From contig JAUPFP010000001.1 of the NCBI GenBank assembly GCA_036925085.1, positions 7,225,722 to 7,289,721 on the forward strand: 64,000 nt of DNA. Reading direction: 5' to 3'. Position numbers and translations under genes: made by a program. Below the pieces are notes generated by a model, which saw only the letters and a list, made by a program, of their open reading frames with translations, was not told where the DNA came from and did not search any database. Shown here one piece after another: positions 32,618-41,999 of the stretch; positions within the stretch are counted from its first letter, which is position 1; the number at the start of each line of letters is the position of its first letter. This stretch comes from Brachycybe producta (Eukaryota; Arthropoda; Diplopoda; Playtdesmida; Andrognathidae).

Positions 32618-32712
32618 ATTTGTATATTCATTTTGTTTTTATACATCTGCATGTTTATGTGCTTGATGTGCTTAATGCTGCATGTGAACATTTATGTCCC
32701 TCTGAAATTGGA
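32618..32712 (+). mobile_element. 3' tail of the CR1-like LINE
   Basis: Continues the LINE after the LTR and ends in short tandem GAAATTG units, as CR1-group LINEs end in short repeats. Its counterpart on the minus strand is 55050-55108. Confidence 0.6.
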
Positions 32713-32714
32713 AA

Positions 32715-33826
32715 TTGGAAACTATCCTGTCACAAAATTCAGAAGTCTCTGCATCTCTAGATCTAAATTTCGTTGATAATTCCACTTCTTGTGAACACAT
32801 TGTTGGAACCACGCCTAAACCTGGAAGAAAAAAATTGTTGCTAACACCACAAAATCAAAAGTTAATGTCGAAAATCCGAAATCAAAGCAAGAGGATTAGC
32901 AAAATGAATGAGTTTTATTCTCCATTAGTAAAAAGAAATATGATGATTCATGTGCCAATGAATTTGAAATGACAGTTGATGAAATTGTGAAGGCGACCTC
33001 GAAGTTTCTTCCAAAATTGATTTTGGATTTTTTTCTACACAGCTGAAAGCTTTTTCTTCAAACAAAAAGTTTATTCACTGGACACCTAACATGAAAATGC
33101 TGTCTGTATCCCTATTTTTCCAAAGTCCAAAAGCGTATAAGTTTCTCGGAAAAATGTTTAAATTGCCATCACTTACAGTCCTTCACAGATTTATTGACAA
33201 AATAAAAATTGAACCTGGGTTTAATGATGATTTGAAAACAGCATTAAATGAAAAAGTAAAAAATATGGACCCAAAAGAAAAGATATGCACTCTATGCATT
33301 GATGAAATGGCAATCAACAAGAAAAAAGATGAAATTGTTGGATTTGAAGATTATGGAAATGGTACAAGATTTAAAGATCCAGCCAGAAGTGCAGTGGTGT
33401 TTCTGCTCAGTGGAATAAAGAAAAAGTGGCACCAACCTATTGCTTATGTGCTTACTTCTACCACCGCTGCATCATCTACTGTAAAAGATATGATGATGAA
33501 ATGCATCGATTGGGCCAATGAGGTGTCATTGGAAGTAGTTGCAGTAGTGACCGATCAGGGAAGTAACTTCTTCAAACTATCGAAAGAAATGAATTCTCTC
33601 TTTCGAAACCCCCTATTTTGTGAAGGATAGCAAAAAATATTTTATTTTTTTGACCCCCACACTTAATTAAAAGTGCACGTAATGTCCTTCGTGCCAATCA
33701 TGTAACATGGGACAACCAAACTGCTAAATGAGAGCACTTAGAAAAAATTTTCACTATGGATATGAGAATGAAATTTAGACAAGCTCCAATAATTGCTAAC
33801 ATACCAAGCTTAGTCTAAAGTTCTAT
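32715..33826 (+). pseudogene. P-element (THAP9-like) transposase relic
   Basis: The frame at 33091-33630 reads SVSLFFQSPKAYKFLGKMF, ICTLCIDEMAI and GFEDYG, then HQPIAYVLTSTTAASSTVKD and VVAVVTDQGSN, the RNase H-like core of P-element/THAP9 transposases with two expected acidic positions (CIDEM and TDQGS). A continuation in another frame at 33664-33826 reads ARNVLRANHVTWDNQTAK, a TGA in place of Trp, then EHLEKIFTMDMRMK. An upstream frame (32715-32972) is a Lys/Ser-rich segment. No THAP zinc finger is present. Frameshifts near 32980-33060 and 33630, and the missing C-terminus, make it non-functional. Confidence 0.75.
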
Positions 33827-34648
33827 TTTCTAAATTAATATCAAATCTAAAATAATATCAACATGAAAATACTGTCTGTTTAAAGTTAATATACAAACAT
33901 ATAAGCCAGTTGTAAAAATCAATACCTTAAAATTGCTGTTAAGTGATTAAGATACCCCTTCTGGTTTCTAAAATAATTTCAAGCTTTTCTTAATTTTACT
34001 CCTGAAAGACAGAATAACCAGAGTTTGGTTGGTGTTCAGTTTAAAATAACAACAAAAGGGAGAAAAACTAGCTAGCACAAAGAACTGACAATGTTCTCTT
34101 GAACTTTTAGACCTTTAGCATAAATAATATTCTCATATAAAGTACTGTGTATTTCTTCTGGGAAATTCAATTTTAAAAAATCGAATTTTAGTTTTCCTAA
34201 GATCGATTTTTAAGATTTTCTACTGCCATTGGCCAAGCACATTGAGGTACCTGAATGTGCTTGGCCAATGTGTTTATAAATGCAAGGAATTTAGTAATCA
34301 TAGCACAATATGGGAAGCAAAGGACTTAATAAAGAAACTGAAATACAAATGAATAATGAATGTCAACTTACACATGAAATTAAGAGACTTTTTCCACGAA
34401 CTATCAATATGTAAAAACCATTTAAAATGTTTCTTTTTTAAAAGTTTGCATACTTTGAAGTCACTTATGTGCTCTTTTAGCAAACATACACCTTTTTATG
34501 ATCCAACATTCCAAAAGCCTTAAGCAAACCCTCATTGCTTTTCCAAAACAGGATTATAGGGTCAGTACAGGTGGTACTTTTGCCACCCACTTAATGAAAC
34601 TTCCTGTTACAATTCTATATTACCTTAGGCTATAGTCAACATGTATGG
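33827..34648. other. No gene; 42-bp inverted repeat at 34229
   Basis: AT-rich. The inverted repeat ATTGGCCAAGCACATT / AATGTGCTTGGCCAAT surrounds GAGGTACCTG. No other structure recognised. Confidence 0.5.
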
Positions 34649-35526
34649 TGAAACGATCAGTCCAGGAGCGCTCCTGGCTCACTTAGTTTTTTGTGGATCG
34701 TTTGTTTTTGTTTTTGAATTGGCCTGGAACTTTGTCAACCCTCTGTACTGATGTACAGAGGATTGACCTAGTTCTCTCAGCTGACAACGCCAATATCCTG
34801 TCTTGGGTCACCTCTTGGGTCTTGGGTCTCTTTCTCTCCCAGTCCCACCCCTTAATACAAAAAGATCATGCTGATAAGCAGTAGCATTAAGTCAATGGGG
34901 TTGTATTTTTCTTGGAAAATTATTGTTTTTAAAGGATGAATCATATTTATATATTTTGGTGACCACTGGTCAATCAAATTGATTGGCCAGTTTGGTTTTT
35001 CATTTCGATTTTGCCCAATCAGAGAATACTGAGAAATGGTTCTCAGTATCCTCTTTTTGGGTATAAAAGGCCATGTATTTTTGTGTAAATTAAGCACTCT
35101 TGAGACAACGAATCTATGCTCAAGTTTGTTCAGAGAGAACAGTCTTTTTAAAGACTAGAATGGAATTGTAAATAAACAAATGGTATACTTTAAAAATTGC
35201 CAAGTCTTATTTCTTATACTTATGGAGAGAACGAAAGTTCTGAAATCATCTTCATCTCGAATTATCAATCCGGGTGAAAACCCGGATCAACACTTCTAGA
35301 TGCAACTTCAAGGGACAGCACGATCAACTAGCTTTTAACGGGCGAAAGCCCGAGGGGTAGCAGACAGCTAAAAGATCCATTTTACTGTAAAAGTTCAACA
35401 AGGAAGAACTTGTGAGGAATAGGAAAAGGGATTAATTTGTTCCCTTCCTCCCGAACCAGGATAAAATAAGCGGCTTAGCCAACCGCTTTTTGGTATATTT
35501 TATCCACCACAAGGTGGTTCGTTACA
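34649..35526 (+). repeat. 5' LTR
   Basis: 878 bp, TGAAACG..GTTACA. A 16-bp palindrome CCAGGAGCGCTCCTGG lies near the start. TATAAAA at 35062-35068 and AATAAA at 35171-35176 place R between them. The hairpin CGGGCGAAAGCCCG and the block TCCCTTCCTCCCGAACC follow in U5. The 60-80 codon ORFs inside are not genes. Confidence 0.93.
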
Positions 35527-35530
35527 AATT

Positions 35531-35548
35531 TGGTGGAGGAGCCGGGCA
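35531..35548 (+). other. Primer-binding site
   Basis: TGGTGGAGGAGCCGGGCA begins with TGG four bases after the LTR end, as for a tRNA 3' CCA primer. I could not identify the tRNA by eye. Confidence 0.7.
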
Positions 35549-35624
35549 GTTGAACAACTTGTTACTCCGTAAGCTACGAAAATCGTGTTGAAAAACACGC
35601 AGCAGAGAATAATCGACGTCCGAA

Positions 35625-37049
35625 ATGACCAGTCTTCAAAAGCTACTGAAAGATCTGAGGGACCTCGAGAGACTGAGGGAGGAGAGACGTCGAAAAAAGA
35701 AAACTGCTGCGTTGAAGAGGATCGTGAAGAGGCAACGTACTCAACTGGAAGAGGCCAAGGAGGAAACCGAAGTACTCCCACCGCCTCCTGTTGCTGTCAA
35801 GCCTGAGGTGCAGTCCAATGATGGGAGCAAGACGCCAGAACACGCCGCCATTGCCGACATCATTGGTAAACTGTCTAAGGAAAAACAGGATGAATTGGTT
35901 CGTCAAATTCTGGGCGACGAACGAAGCGAGAAGAGAGCGGGCTCGATCAACACTGAATTGGAATCGATCGAACCCGGGCGAAAGCCCGGTCCGGATGAAA
36001 CTACCAAATGGACACCGGACCTGGGACCTACGCCATACTCTGAGAGGAATTCGTTACATCCTCTGCAGGGATTCCCGAAATACGAGGGCGACGAGAACAT
36101 CCTTCTCTATGTGGAAGAATTCGAAGACATCGCTACCGCACATGACTGGAACTCCCTGCAGCGATGCAGACACTTCACAGGGCTCTTACGGAAGCGTGCA
36201 ATAAAATGGCTTGCACACTTCCGCTCTGCTTACGAGGGACAAGAGATCACCTGGTCAATTATGAAGGAGGGAATCATTGCCGAATTTCTCCTGCCGGACC
36301 AAAAAGTCCGCATGAATCGAGAGTTGATTGAGAGGCGCCAGCAAGACCACGAAACTTTCAGGGTCTATGCTGAAAAATATGCAGAGATGTATCGAAGGAT
36401 TCACCCAAATGATGATGAATCTTTGCTGATAGCTACGCTCCGAAAGAGTCTGCTACCAGCACTTCGAAAACATCTGTATGGGGTGCCAAAGGATCGGTAT
36501 CACGAGTTCATTCGCTTCACCACTCAAACTGAAGGTGAACTCGTTGATGAAAAGGAGTTGATTTACAAAAACTCGGCTGGAACTACAACCAAAGCGGGCG
36601 CAAGCCAGCCGAATCGAGCAAATCAACAAAGTCAACCAAAGGTATCAAGCGGACAAGACACGGTGTCGAATCCGCCTGAAAAGGCTGACAATCAAGGACC
36701 GAAACGGACAGACAAGGAACATCAAAACAGACAGAGAACTCCTTGGAACAAAAATCAGGGGCCGCTCATCTGCTACCGATGTTGGGAGGCGGGCCACATG
36801 GGTCGTGACTGCCCAAATCCTGCTAGAACAAAACCGGAACAAGGAAGGAGCGTTGCTGCGGCTACACCGACACCTGTAAACAGAGTCGACGAACCGTTGG
36901 CAACGACGGCGACGCAAGTTTCAAATACTGTCGAAGTTTACGAAACTCACGTCCTGCCAAATGGTATGAGACTGGTGCCTGTCGACATCAATGGGGTGAC
37001 GCACTATTTTCATGAGGAAAATCTGACCAAAGAGGCTTTAAACTTCTAA
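35625..37049 (+). CDS. gag: Gag polyprotein with zinc knuckle
   Basis: 474 codons from ATG at 35625, ending TAA at 37047-37049. The N-terminus is Lys/Glu/Arg-rich and helical. Residues about 145-330 resemble a retrotransposon capsid (LQGFPKYEGDENILLYVEEF, IKWLAHFRSAYEG, ITWSIMKEGIIAEFLL, HETFRVYAEKYAEMYRRI). The nucleocapsid region is basic and Gln/Asn-rich, with one CCHC knuckle at residues 383-396: C-YR-C-WEAG-H-MGRD-C. The frame is intact. Its last sense codons contain the slippery site at 37037-37043, so some ribosomes should read into ORF2. It is expected to form particles that package the element RNA. The lineage is closest to Ty3/gypsy by appearance only. Confidence 0.92.
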   Translation: MTSLQKLLKDLRDLERLREERRRKKKTAALKRIVKRQRTQLEEAKEETEVLPPPPVAVKPEVQSNDGSKTPEHAAIADIIGKLSKEKQDELVRQILGDERSEKRAGSINTELESIEPGRKPGPDETTKWTPDLGPTPYSERNSLHPLQGFPKYEGDENILLYVEEFEDIATAHDWNSLQRCRHFTGLLRKRAIKWLAHFRSAYEGQEITWSIMKEGIIAEFLLPDQKVRMNRELIERRQQDHETFRVYAEKYAEMYRRIHPNDDESLLIATLRKSLLPALRKHLYGVPKDRYHEFIRFTTQTEGELVDEKELIYKNSAGTTTKAGASQPNRANQQSQPKVSSGQDTVSNPPEKADNQGPKRTDKEHQNRQRTPWNKNQGPLICYRCWEAGHMGRDCPNPARTKPEQGRSVAAATPTPVNRVDEPLATTATQVSNTVEVYETHVLPNGMRLVPVDINGVTHYFHEENLTKEALNF

Positions 37050-37081
37050 GGGCGCCACTCAGCCCCAAAGTAGTGACGCCC
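37037..37081 (+). promoter_or_regulatory. -1 ribosomal frameshift signal
   Basis: The heptamer T TTA AAC (37037-37043) is in the gag frame, two codons before its stop. After a 6-nt spacer (TTCTAA), GGGCG (37050-37054) pairs with CGCCC (37077-37081), and CACT (37056-37059) pairs with AGTG (37072-37075). There is one C/A mismatch and a 12-nt loop. A -1 slip enters exactly the ORF2 frame, which has no ATG near its beginning. Confidence 0.85.
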
Positions 37082-38317
37082 GAAACTGAAACGATTACGG
37101 AAAAGGATAATGGAAAAATCGAAGTCAACTTGGAGAGTCATCAGGGAGTCCAAGCTGCAACTCGGCAAAAAAGGGAAGTCTCCGAGCAACCATGCGTTAT
37201 GTGCATCGAGGTTCGACAGGAGGGATCTATAGGGGAACCCACAGACCTGTGCCAAAATGACCGACATACGGTGCCTGCAAAGAAACAAAAAGGAAGCCAA
37301 GCTGTAGCACGACAAATAGCCTCAACAAAACTGACATCGAAAAAGGAAATTGCAGTTGGAATCGAAAGTCGTATCATCCATGGGGGAGGTCAACTCAAGA
37401 AACCACTGCAAAATGGGGCCGTCAAGACATTAAAAGGAAACGTCGAAACTAAGCCCTTCAGGGAACAGGAGTCAGTGAAAAGGAAAGTAGCTGCTCCTGT
37501 AAAGGAACAGGAGTTAGTGAAAAAGGAAGTAACTGCTCCTGTAAAGGAACAAAATGGGAACTTTGCAACTGGCCGCAGAAGTTGTAGCGTCTATAGGGGA
37601 TGCCAACCAACAGTGTCACTGCAAAGTGGGCTCATCGAGACATCTAAGGTGGATGTCATGGTGCGGTCCAATGGGAAACAGGTTGCAGTGAAGCTAGGAG
37701 TAGCTGCTCCTGAAAAAGGAGAGGAACATCTTCATAGGGAAGAAACGCCTCGAAACAAAAAGTTCCAGGGTGGAACTAAAAAGGAGCATCTTTATAGGGA
37801 AGATGCGAAAATGGAAAAGTGTCAGGGTGGCACTAAAGATGATCAGGGTGGTCATCAAAAACGAAAGGAAACCACGGACAGGATGTCCAAAAAGGAATTC
37901 TGGAAAAAGACACGCGGGCAGGCCGAAAATATCTCTATAGGAGAGACATCTACAGCCTCCCGTGTGCAAACACGGGTAGGAACAACGATTGAGAACGTTA
38001 AAACTCAATCGACTCCTAAAAAGGAACAATTTGGCGTTAAAAATCCATCAAACGATGAATTAACGTCCAAATTGTGTAAAGGAGAGGCCAAAATTCAAAT
38101 TTGCCGCTATATGGAGCGCCGCCTGGTGGGAGAAAAAGGAGGAAGAGACTTTTTGGGTAAAAGCTCCTCCCACTTCCGGCCGGAAATTGAATTTGTAAGC
38201 CCCACAGGATCACGTGAGAAGACAACCGCCATTTTGGACGCCACTTCGAATTGTGATTCTGCAAAGAATAGTCGCGTGTCGAGTTTTTTCAAAAAGAAAA
38301 AAAGTGTCAGCGTCTAA
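37043..38317 (+). CDS. ORF2, frameshift-expressed, unknown
   Basis: Open for 424 codons from the slip point; 414 codons if counted from GTG at 37073. It would be made as a Gag-ORF2 fusion. This is where protease and polymerase sit in related elements, but none of their motifs is present: no D[ST]G, no YxDD, no HHCC. The product is very rich in Lys, Glu, Gln and Thr. It has imperfect internal repeats (VAAPVKEQELVKK and VTAPVKEQNG; FQGGTKKEHLYRED and CQGGTKDDQGG) and a few Cys (CVMCIE). The low-complexity, charged composition suggests a disordered RNA-binding or scaffold extension, but this is inference. The frame is intact in a young element, which argues that it is used. Confidence 0.7.
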   Translation, partial: LLRAPLSPKVVTPETETITEKDNGKIEVNLESHQGVQAATRQKREVSEQPCVMCIEVRQEGSIGEPTDLCQNDRHTVPAKKQKGSQAVARQIASTKLTSKKEIAVGIESRIIHGGGQLKKPLQNGAVKTLKGNVETKPFREQESVKRKVAAPVKEQELVKKEVTAPVKEQNGNFATGRRSCSVYRGCQPTVSLQSGLIETSKVDVMVRSNGKQVAVKLGVAAPEKGEEHLHREETPRNKKFQGGTKKEHLYREDAKMEKCQGGTKDDQGGHQKRKETTDRMSKKEFWKKTRGQAENISIGETSTASRVQTRVGTTIENVKTQSTPKKEQFGVKNPSNDELTSKLCKGEAKIQICRYMERRLVGEKGGRDFLGKSSSHFRPEIEFVSPTGSREKTTAILDATSNCDSAKNSRVSSFFKKKKSVSV

Positions 38318-38339
38318 AAAGGGAATAATCAGAAAGAGG

Positions 38340-40001
38340 ATGGCTGGATTCATAGATAAGGGAGCGTCTGGGACCGAAGAGGCATCCGAATTGGAGATAT
38401 TGATGGATACCGGCGAAATGACGCCGGATTGGTTAAGGATGCTTTTTGGGGAAGAAGACGACGAAATCATCGCTGCAGGGATCCCTCCCGGCAGCAATGC
38501 CGTGCCTTCATCTCCCACAAAGGAAAAAGCAAAAGGATCTTCGAAAACGAAGAAAAGGAAGACGCCAGAGGGTGAGCTAACTAATTTTGTTCCGCTAATG
38601 CACTCGCCTCCCGAACAGCGTCGAAGCGGCAATCCAGAGCCGGAGATCGTCTATGAAGGGCCCGCCAGGGACCCAACTCTACAATTTCCCAGGCCACCGG
38701 AAGAGATGGATACTCCACCAGGAAGTCTTCATGATGGATGTCTGCCAGCAGAGCTAGGGGGCTCTCGCAGGAGCGGTCGCACCAAGGGGGAGCGGAATGC
38801 AGACAAGAAGGCCATGCGCAATTGGATCGATGGACAGAACAGGGAGCTGGCAGCTAGGGGACGGTCCCCAATCAAGGTGCCAGCAATTGGAACAGCGCTA
38901 CCGAAGAGGACAGCACCAAGAGATGTCTCCCCTTCAAACAGCTGGGTCACGGTGGACCAACCAATCGTCAGAGGGTACGTTCATCAACCTAATCAACCTT
39001 TAAAATTGTCTGGGGCGATGGAGAGGGTCTCCATCGCTTCTAAAGTCGTAGATCCGAGGAGAGACGCTTATCCGCCAGCGGTGAGCAATCCCGCTCGGCC
39101 CGACAGGGAAAAATTCGTTGCTGAAAGGCCAAGGGACCCAAGACGCCAAGGAGACGTCACAAGAAGTCAGCCTCAAGAGGAACGAAGAACCAGACCGAGG
39201 GAGGAGTCAAGGGACCCACCAAGGAGATCCGAGACGGCCAGAATCCAGCCGTTTCGCCATCCCCACATACCTGGACAGGCCAGGAAGGGACAAGGTGCTA
39301 CAGAGAGGAGGAAACAGCGTAGGGACCAGATCTTCCCAGGGGAACGCGGCCATCCAAGCCAACCAACGCCTGGACCAGCCACGGGAGTGATCCCGAAGAT
39401 CTCTCCACCACCACCTCCTCAACAATGGCCTAAGGACCGACTGGATATGTCGGATGGGAAGCTGTCCAACCGACAGCAATTTCGGCTGCTGCGAAATGGG
39501 TTAGTTTCTTTTGGGCGTCGCTGGGGGAGAAATGTCTTTCGCTATTTAGGCTTTCTCAACAGCGACGAAGGAATCAAGGAGGATCGACTTCGTCCGAGGC
39601 AAGACAGGCCCTGGACCGCAGTCGTCGTACAAGTTTTGGACCACTGGCCCGTCGTTGTTCTCCATAACAACGCCGAACCCAGCACCCTTAATCTCGTTTA
39701 TCCACAGCCTTGGGAGCAATCCCACAGCCAGATCTTCGAGGCGGTTATCTCATCGATGATGGCAACACTGATCCCTAGCGGCAGGGGCCACAGGAACATC
39801 GTTCATCATCGTTTGAAGGAACAGGATGGAAATGCGCACCTGGCCGTCCAGCAGCTGGACCTGATGGAGTCGATCGTACTGGGAGCAATCCCAAGGTCGC
39901 AGGTCATACCACTTCGGATGTTGGAAGATTTGACCATCTTGTCCACGGAAGCAGAGCCCGGACCCAGAGACCAAGGAGGCCACTTGGAGCCGGACCACTA
40001 A
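38340..40001 (+). CDS. ORF3, env-position protein, unknown
   Basis: 553 codons from the ATG at 38340, 22 nt after the ORF2 stop. The frame is open about 125 nt further upstream from a GTG, in the +1 frame relative to ORF2. The first ~330 residues are charged and low-complexity (RDPRRQGDVTRSQPQEERRT, Arg/Glu/Pro-rich) with a PPPPPQQW patch. The last ~170 residues look globular (LSNRQQFRLLRNGLVSFGRR, WGRNVFRYLGFLNSDEG, RPWTAVVVQVLDHWPVVVLH, SQIFEAVISSMMATLIPSG). No signal peptide or membrane segment, so not an obvious envelope protein. It may be translated by reinitiation, +1 frameshifting or a spliced RNA. Family not recognised. Confidence 0.7.
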   Translation: MAGFIDKGASGTEEASELEILMDTGEMTPDWLRMLFGEEDDEIIAAGIPPGSNAVPSSPTKEKAKGSSKTKKRKTPEGELTNFVPLMHSPPEQRRSGNPEPEIVYEGPARDPTLQFPRPPEEMDTPPGSLHDGCLPAELGGSRRSGRTKGERNADKKAMRNWIDGQNRELAARGRSPIKVPAIGTALPKRTAPRDVSPSNSWVTVDQPIVRGYVHQPNQPLKLSGAMERVSIASKVVDPRRDAYPPAVSNPARPDREKFVAERPRDPRRQGDVTRSQPQEERRTRPREESRDPPRRSETARIQPFRHPHIPGQARKGQGATERRKQRRDQIFPGERGHPSQPTPGPATGVIPKISPPPPPQQWPKDRLDMSDGKLSNRQQFRLLRNGLVSFGRRWGRNVFRYLGFLNSDEGIKEDRLRPRQDRPWTAVVVQVLDHWPVVVLHNNAEPSTLNLVYPQPWEQSHSQIFEAVISSMMATLIPSGRGHRNIVHHRLKEQDGNAHLAVQQLDLMESIVLGAIPRSQVIPLRMLEDLTILSTEAEPGPRDQGGHLEPDH

Positions 40002-40682
40002 GGAGGACCAGGACCGAAAAAGGACCAGCGCGGACCAGTTCCGATCCACGCTGAGGAAACCGGAGGAACGAGTCGGCAAGGAGGCAGAATTTTTCAAATT
40101 GTTTTTATTTTTAATTTTTGGGGTTAAAAGAAAAATAAGGGGTTTCTTTTTAAAAGTTAAAATTTTGAATTTTCGTTTTCTTTTGGGGGTTTTAAAATCT
40201 GTTTTAATTTGTGGGTTAGAAATTTAATTTGGGGCCAAATTAATTTCTTTTAAAACATTTTTTTTAGGGGGAGGGTTAAAAAGGGTTTAACCTTCCGTTA
40301 ACTTTGTTTTTAATTAGTCAGGGTTTTTGGGAGGGAGATGGAATTTAAATTAAAGTTCGTGGATACGTTTTTCTTTGTATATTTATCGATGAAAAAGATA
40401 TAGGTTATTTTTAAATTTTTTCTGTATTTTGGGTATGTTCTAGTCGAACTTAAATACAAATTTGATGGGGGTAAATTGATTTTCGGGGGTCTAAGGGATT
40501 TCAGGGTTACAAATCAACTGTGATGAGTCAAATTGAAACCTGTGATATTGTTTTTATTGGTACAAATTGTATATTTTTATTTTTGGTTATGCAAAGTGAA
40601 AATTTTTCAAAAAGGGATTTGTTTTTGACTTAATGCGGCTGCTTACCAGTGTGAAGTTCAGGGACGAACTTCATGCTTAGTT
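40002..40682 (+). other. 3' untranslated region of the element
   Basis: T- and G-rich, no ORF. GTGAAGTTCAGGGACGAACTTCAT near 40652 forms a short hairpin (GAAGTTC/GAACTTC) just before the polypurine tract. Confidence 0.6.
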
Positions 40683-40693
40683 GGGGGGGGGGG
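40683..40693 (+). other. Polypurine tract
   Basis: A run of eleven G directly abutting the 3' LTR; an all-G homopolymer where a mixed A/G tract is more usual. Confidence 0.75.
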
Positions 40694-41572
40694 TGAAACG
40701 ATCAGTCCAGGAGCGCTCCTGGCTCACTTAGTTTTTTGTGGATCGTTTGTTTTTGTTTTTGAATTGGCCTGGAACTTTGTCAACCCTCTGTACTGATGTA
40801 CAGAGGATTGACCTAGTTCTCTCAGCTGACAACGCCAATATCCTGTCTTGGGTCACCTCTTGGGTCTTGGGTCTCTTTCTCTCCCAGTCCCACCCCTTAA
40901 TACAAAAAGATCATGCTGATAAGCAGTAGCATTAAGTCAATGGGGTTGTATTTTTCTTGGAAAATTATTGTTTTTAAAGGATGAATCATATTTCTATATT
41001 TTGGTGACCACTGGTCAATCAAATTGATTGGCCAGTTTGGTTTTTCATTTCGATTTTGCCCAATCAGAGAATACTGAGAAATGGTTCTCAGTATCCTCTT
41101 TTTGGGTATAAAAGGCCATGTATTTTTGTGTAAATTAAGCACTCTTGAGACAACGAATCTATGCTCAAGTTTGTTCAGAGAGAACAGTCTTTTTAAAGAC
41201 TAGAATGGAATTGTAAATAAACAAATGGTATACTTTAAAAATTGCCAAGTCTTATTTCTTATACTTATGGAGAGAACGAAAGTTCTGAAATCATCTTCAT
41301 CTCGAATTATCAATCCGGGTGAAAACCCGGATCAACACTTCTAGATGCAACTTCAAGGGACAGCACGATCAACTAGCTTTTAAACGGGCGAAAGCCCGAG
41401 GGGTAGCAGACAGCTAAAAGATCCATTTTACTGTAAAAGTTCAACAAGGAAGAACTTGTGAGGAATAGGAAAAGGGATTAATTTGTTCCCTTCCTCCCGA
41501 ACCAGGATAAAATAAGCGGCTTAGCCAACCGCTTTTTGGTATATTTTATCCACCACAAGGTGGTTCGTTACA
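40694..41572 (+). repeat. 3' LTR
   Basis: 879 bp, identical to the 5' LTR except ATTTC for ATTTA at 40993 and one extra A in TTTTAAACGGGCG near 41383. TATAAAA at 41107-41113. Confidence 0.93.
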
Positions 41573-41999
41573 ATATACACTATACTTGTATAAGCAGTTG
41601 CTATACATATCCATAAGACATCTTGTGGATATCTTCTAAAATGAATATTTAATATCTAGAAGATGTCCTTTAGATATCATAACGATGTACACTTTTGATA
41701 TTCACAGGATGTCCTGTGGACATGCTGTGGTATATACATAAAATTAGTGTAATATTTAAATCACTATGATATAAATAGTTACATATTTTATTATAACCTT
41801 AAAATTCATTAATAATGATAAAATCAAGTAACAAATTTTAAAATTTGATTTTTTTTATGACATCAGTGGGATGTCTTAAGGATGTCCAAATTATCCCAGG
41901 ACGTCTTGGACTTATTGTGGACATAACAGGAGGTCCTGTGGATATTTTGTGCTGTGTGGGTATGCTTGGAAACGTTGACACTCATCTTCGAATGTGTCT
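41573..41999. repeat. Cluster of GGATGTCC/GGACATCC-like words
   Basis: Words such as AGACATCTTGTGGATATC, AGAAGATGTCC, AGGATGTCCTGTGGACATG, GGATGTCTTAAGGATGTCC and GGAGGTCCTGTGGATAT recur in both orientations within 350 bp. They may be subterminal repeats of the neighbouring hAT relic or of another TIR element. No ORF is supported. Confidence 0.4.

Larger units (their letters stand above)
34649..41572 (+). mobile_element. Complete non-autonomous LTR retrotransposon
   Basis: A 6.9 kb element with LTRs at 34649-35526 and 40694-41572 differing by one substitution and one 1-nt indel. It has a primer-binding site, gag, a frameshift signal, two further ORFs and a polypurine tract. There is no recognisable protease, reverse transcriptase, RNase H or integrase anywhere in the 5.2 kb interior, so it must be mobilised in trans. 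Gag has a Ty3/gypsy-like capsid and a CCHC knuckle. No matching target duplication is seen at the ends (ATGG left, ATAT right), possibly from inter-element recombination. The near-identical LTRs and three open ORFs indicate recent activity. Confidence 0.9.

Noticed and set aside
37043-38317. ORF2 as a diverged retroviral protease-polymerase
   Set aside because: I found no D[ST]G, YxDD or zinc-binding HHCC motif anywhere in the 424 codons; the composition is low-complexity and Lys-rich.
34641-41580. Target-site duplication for the complete LTR element
   Set aside because: The flanks read ATGG and ATAT; no 4-6 bp match is present, so none is claimed.
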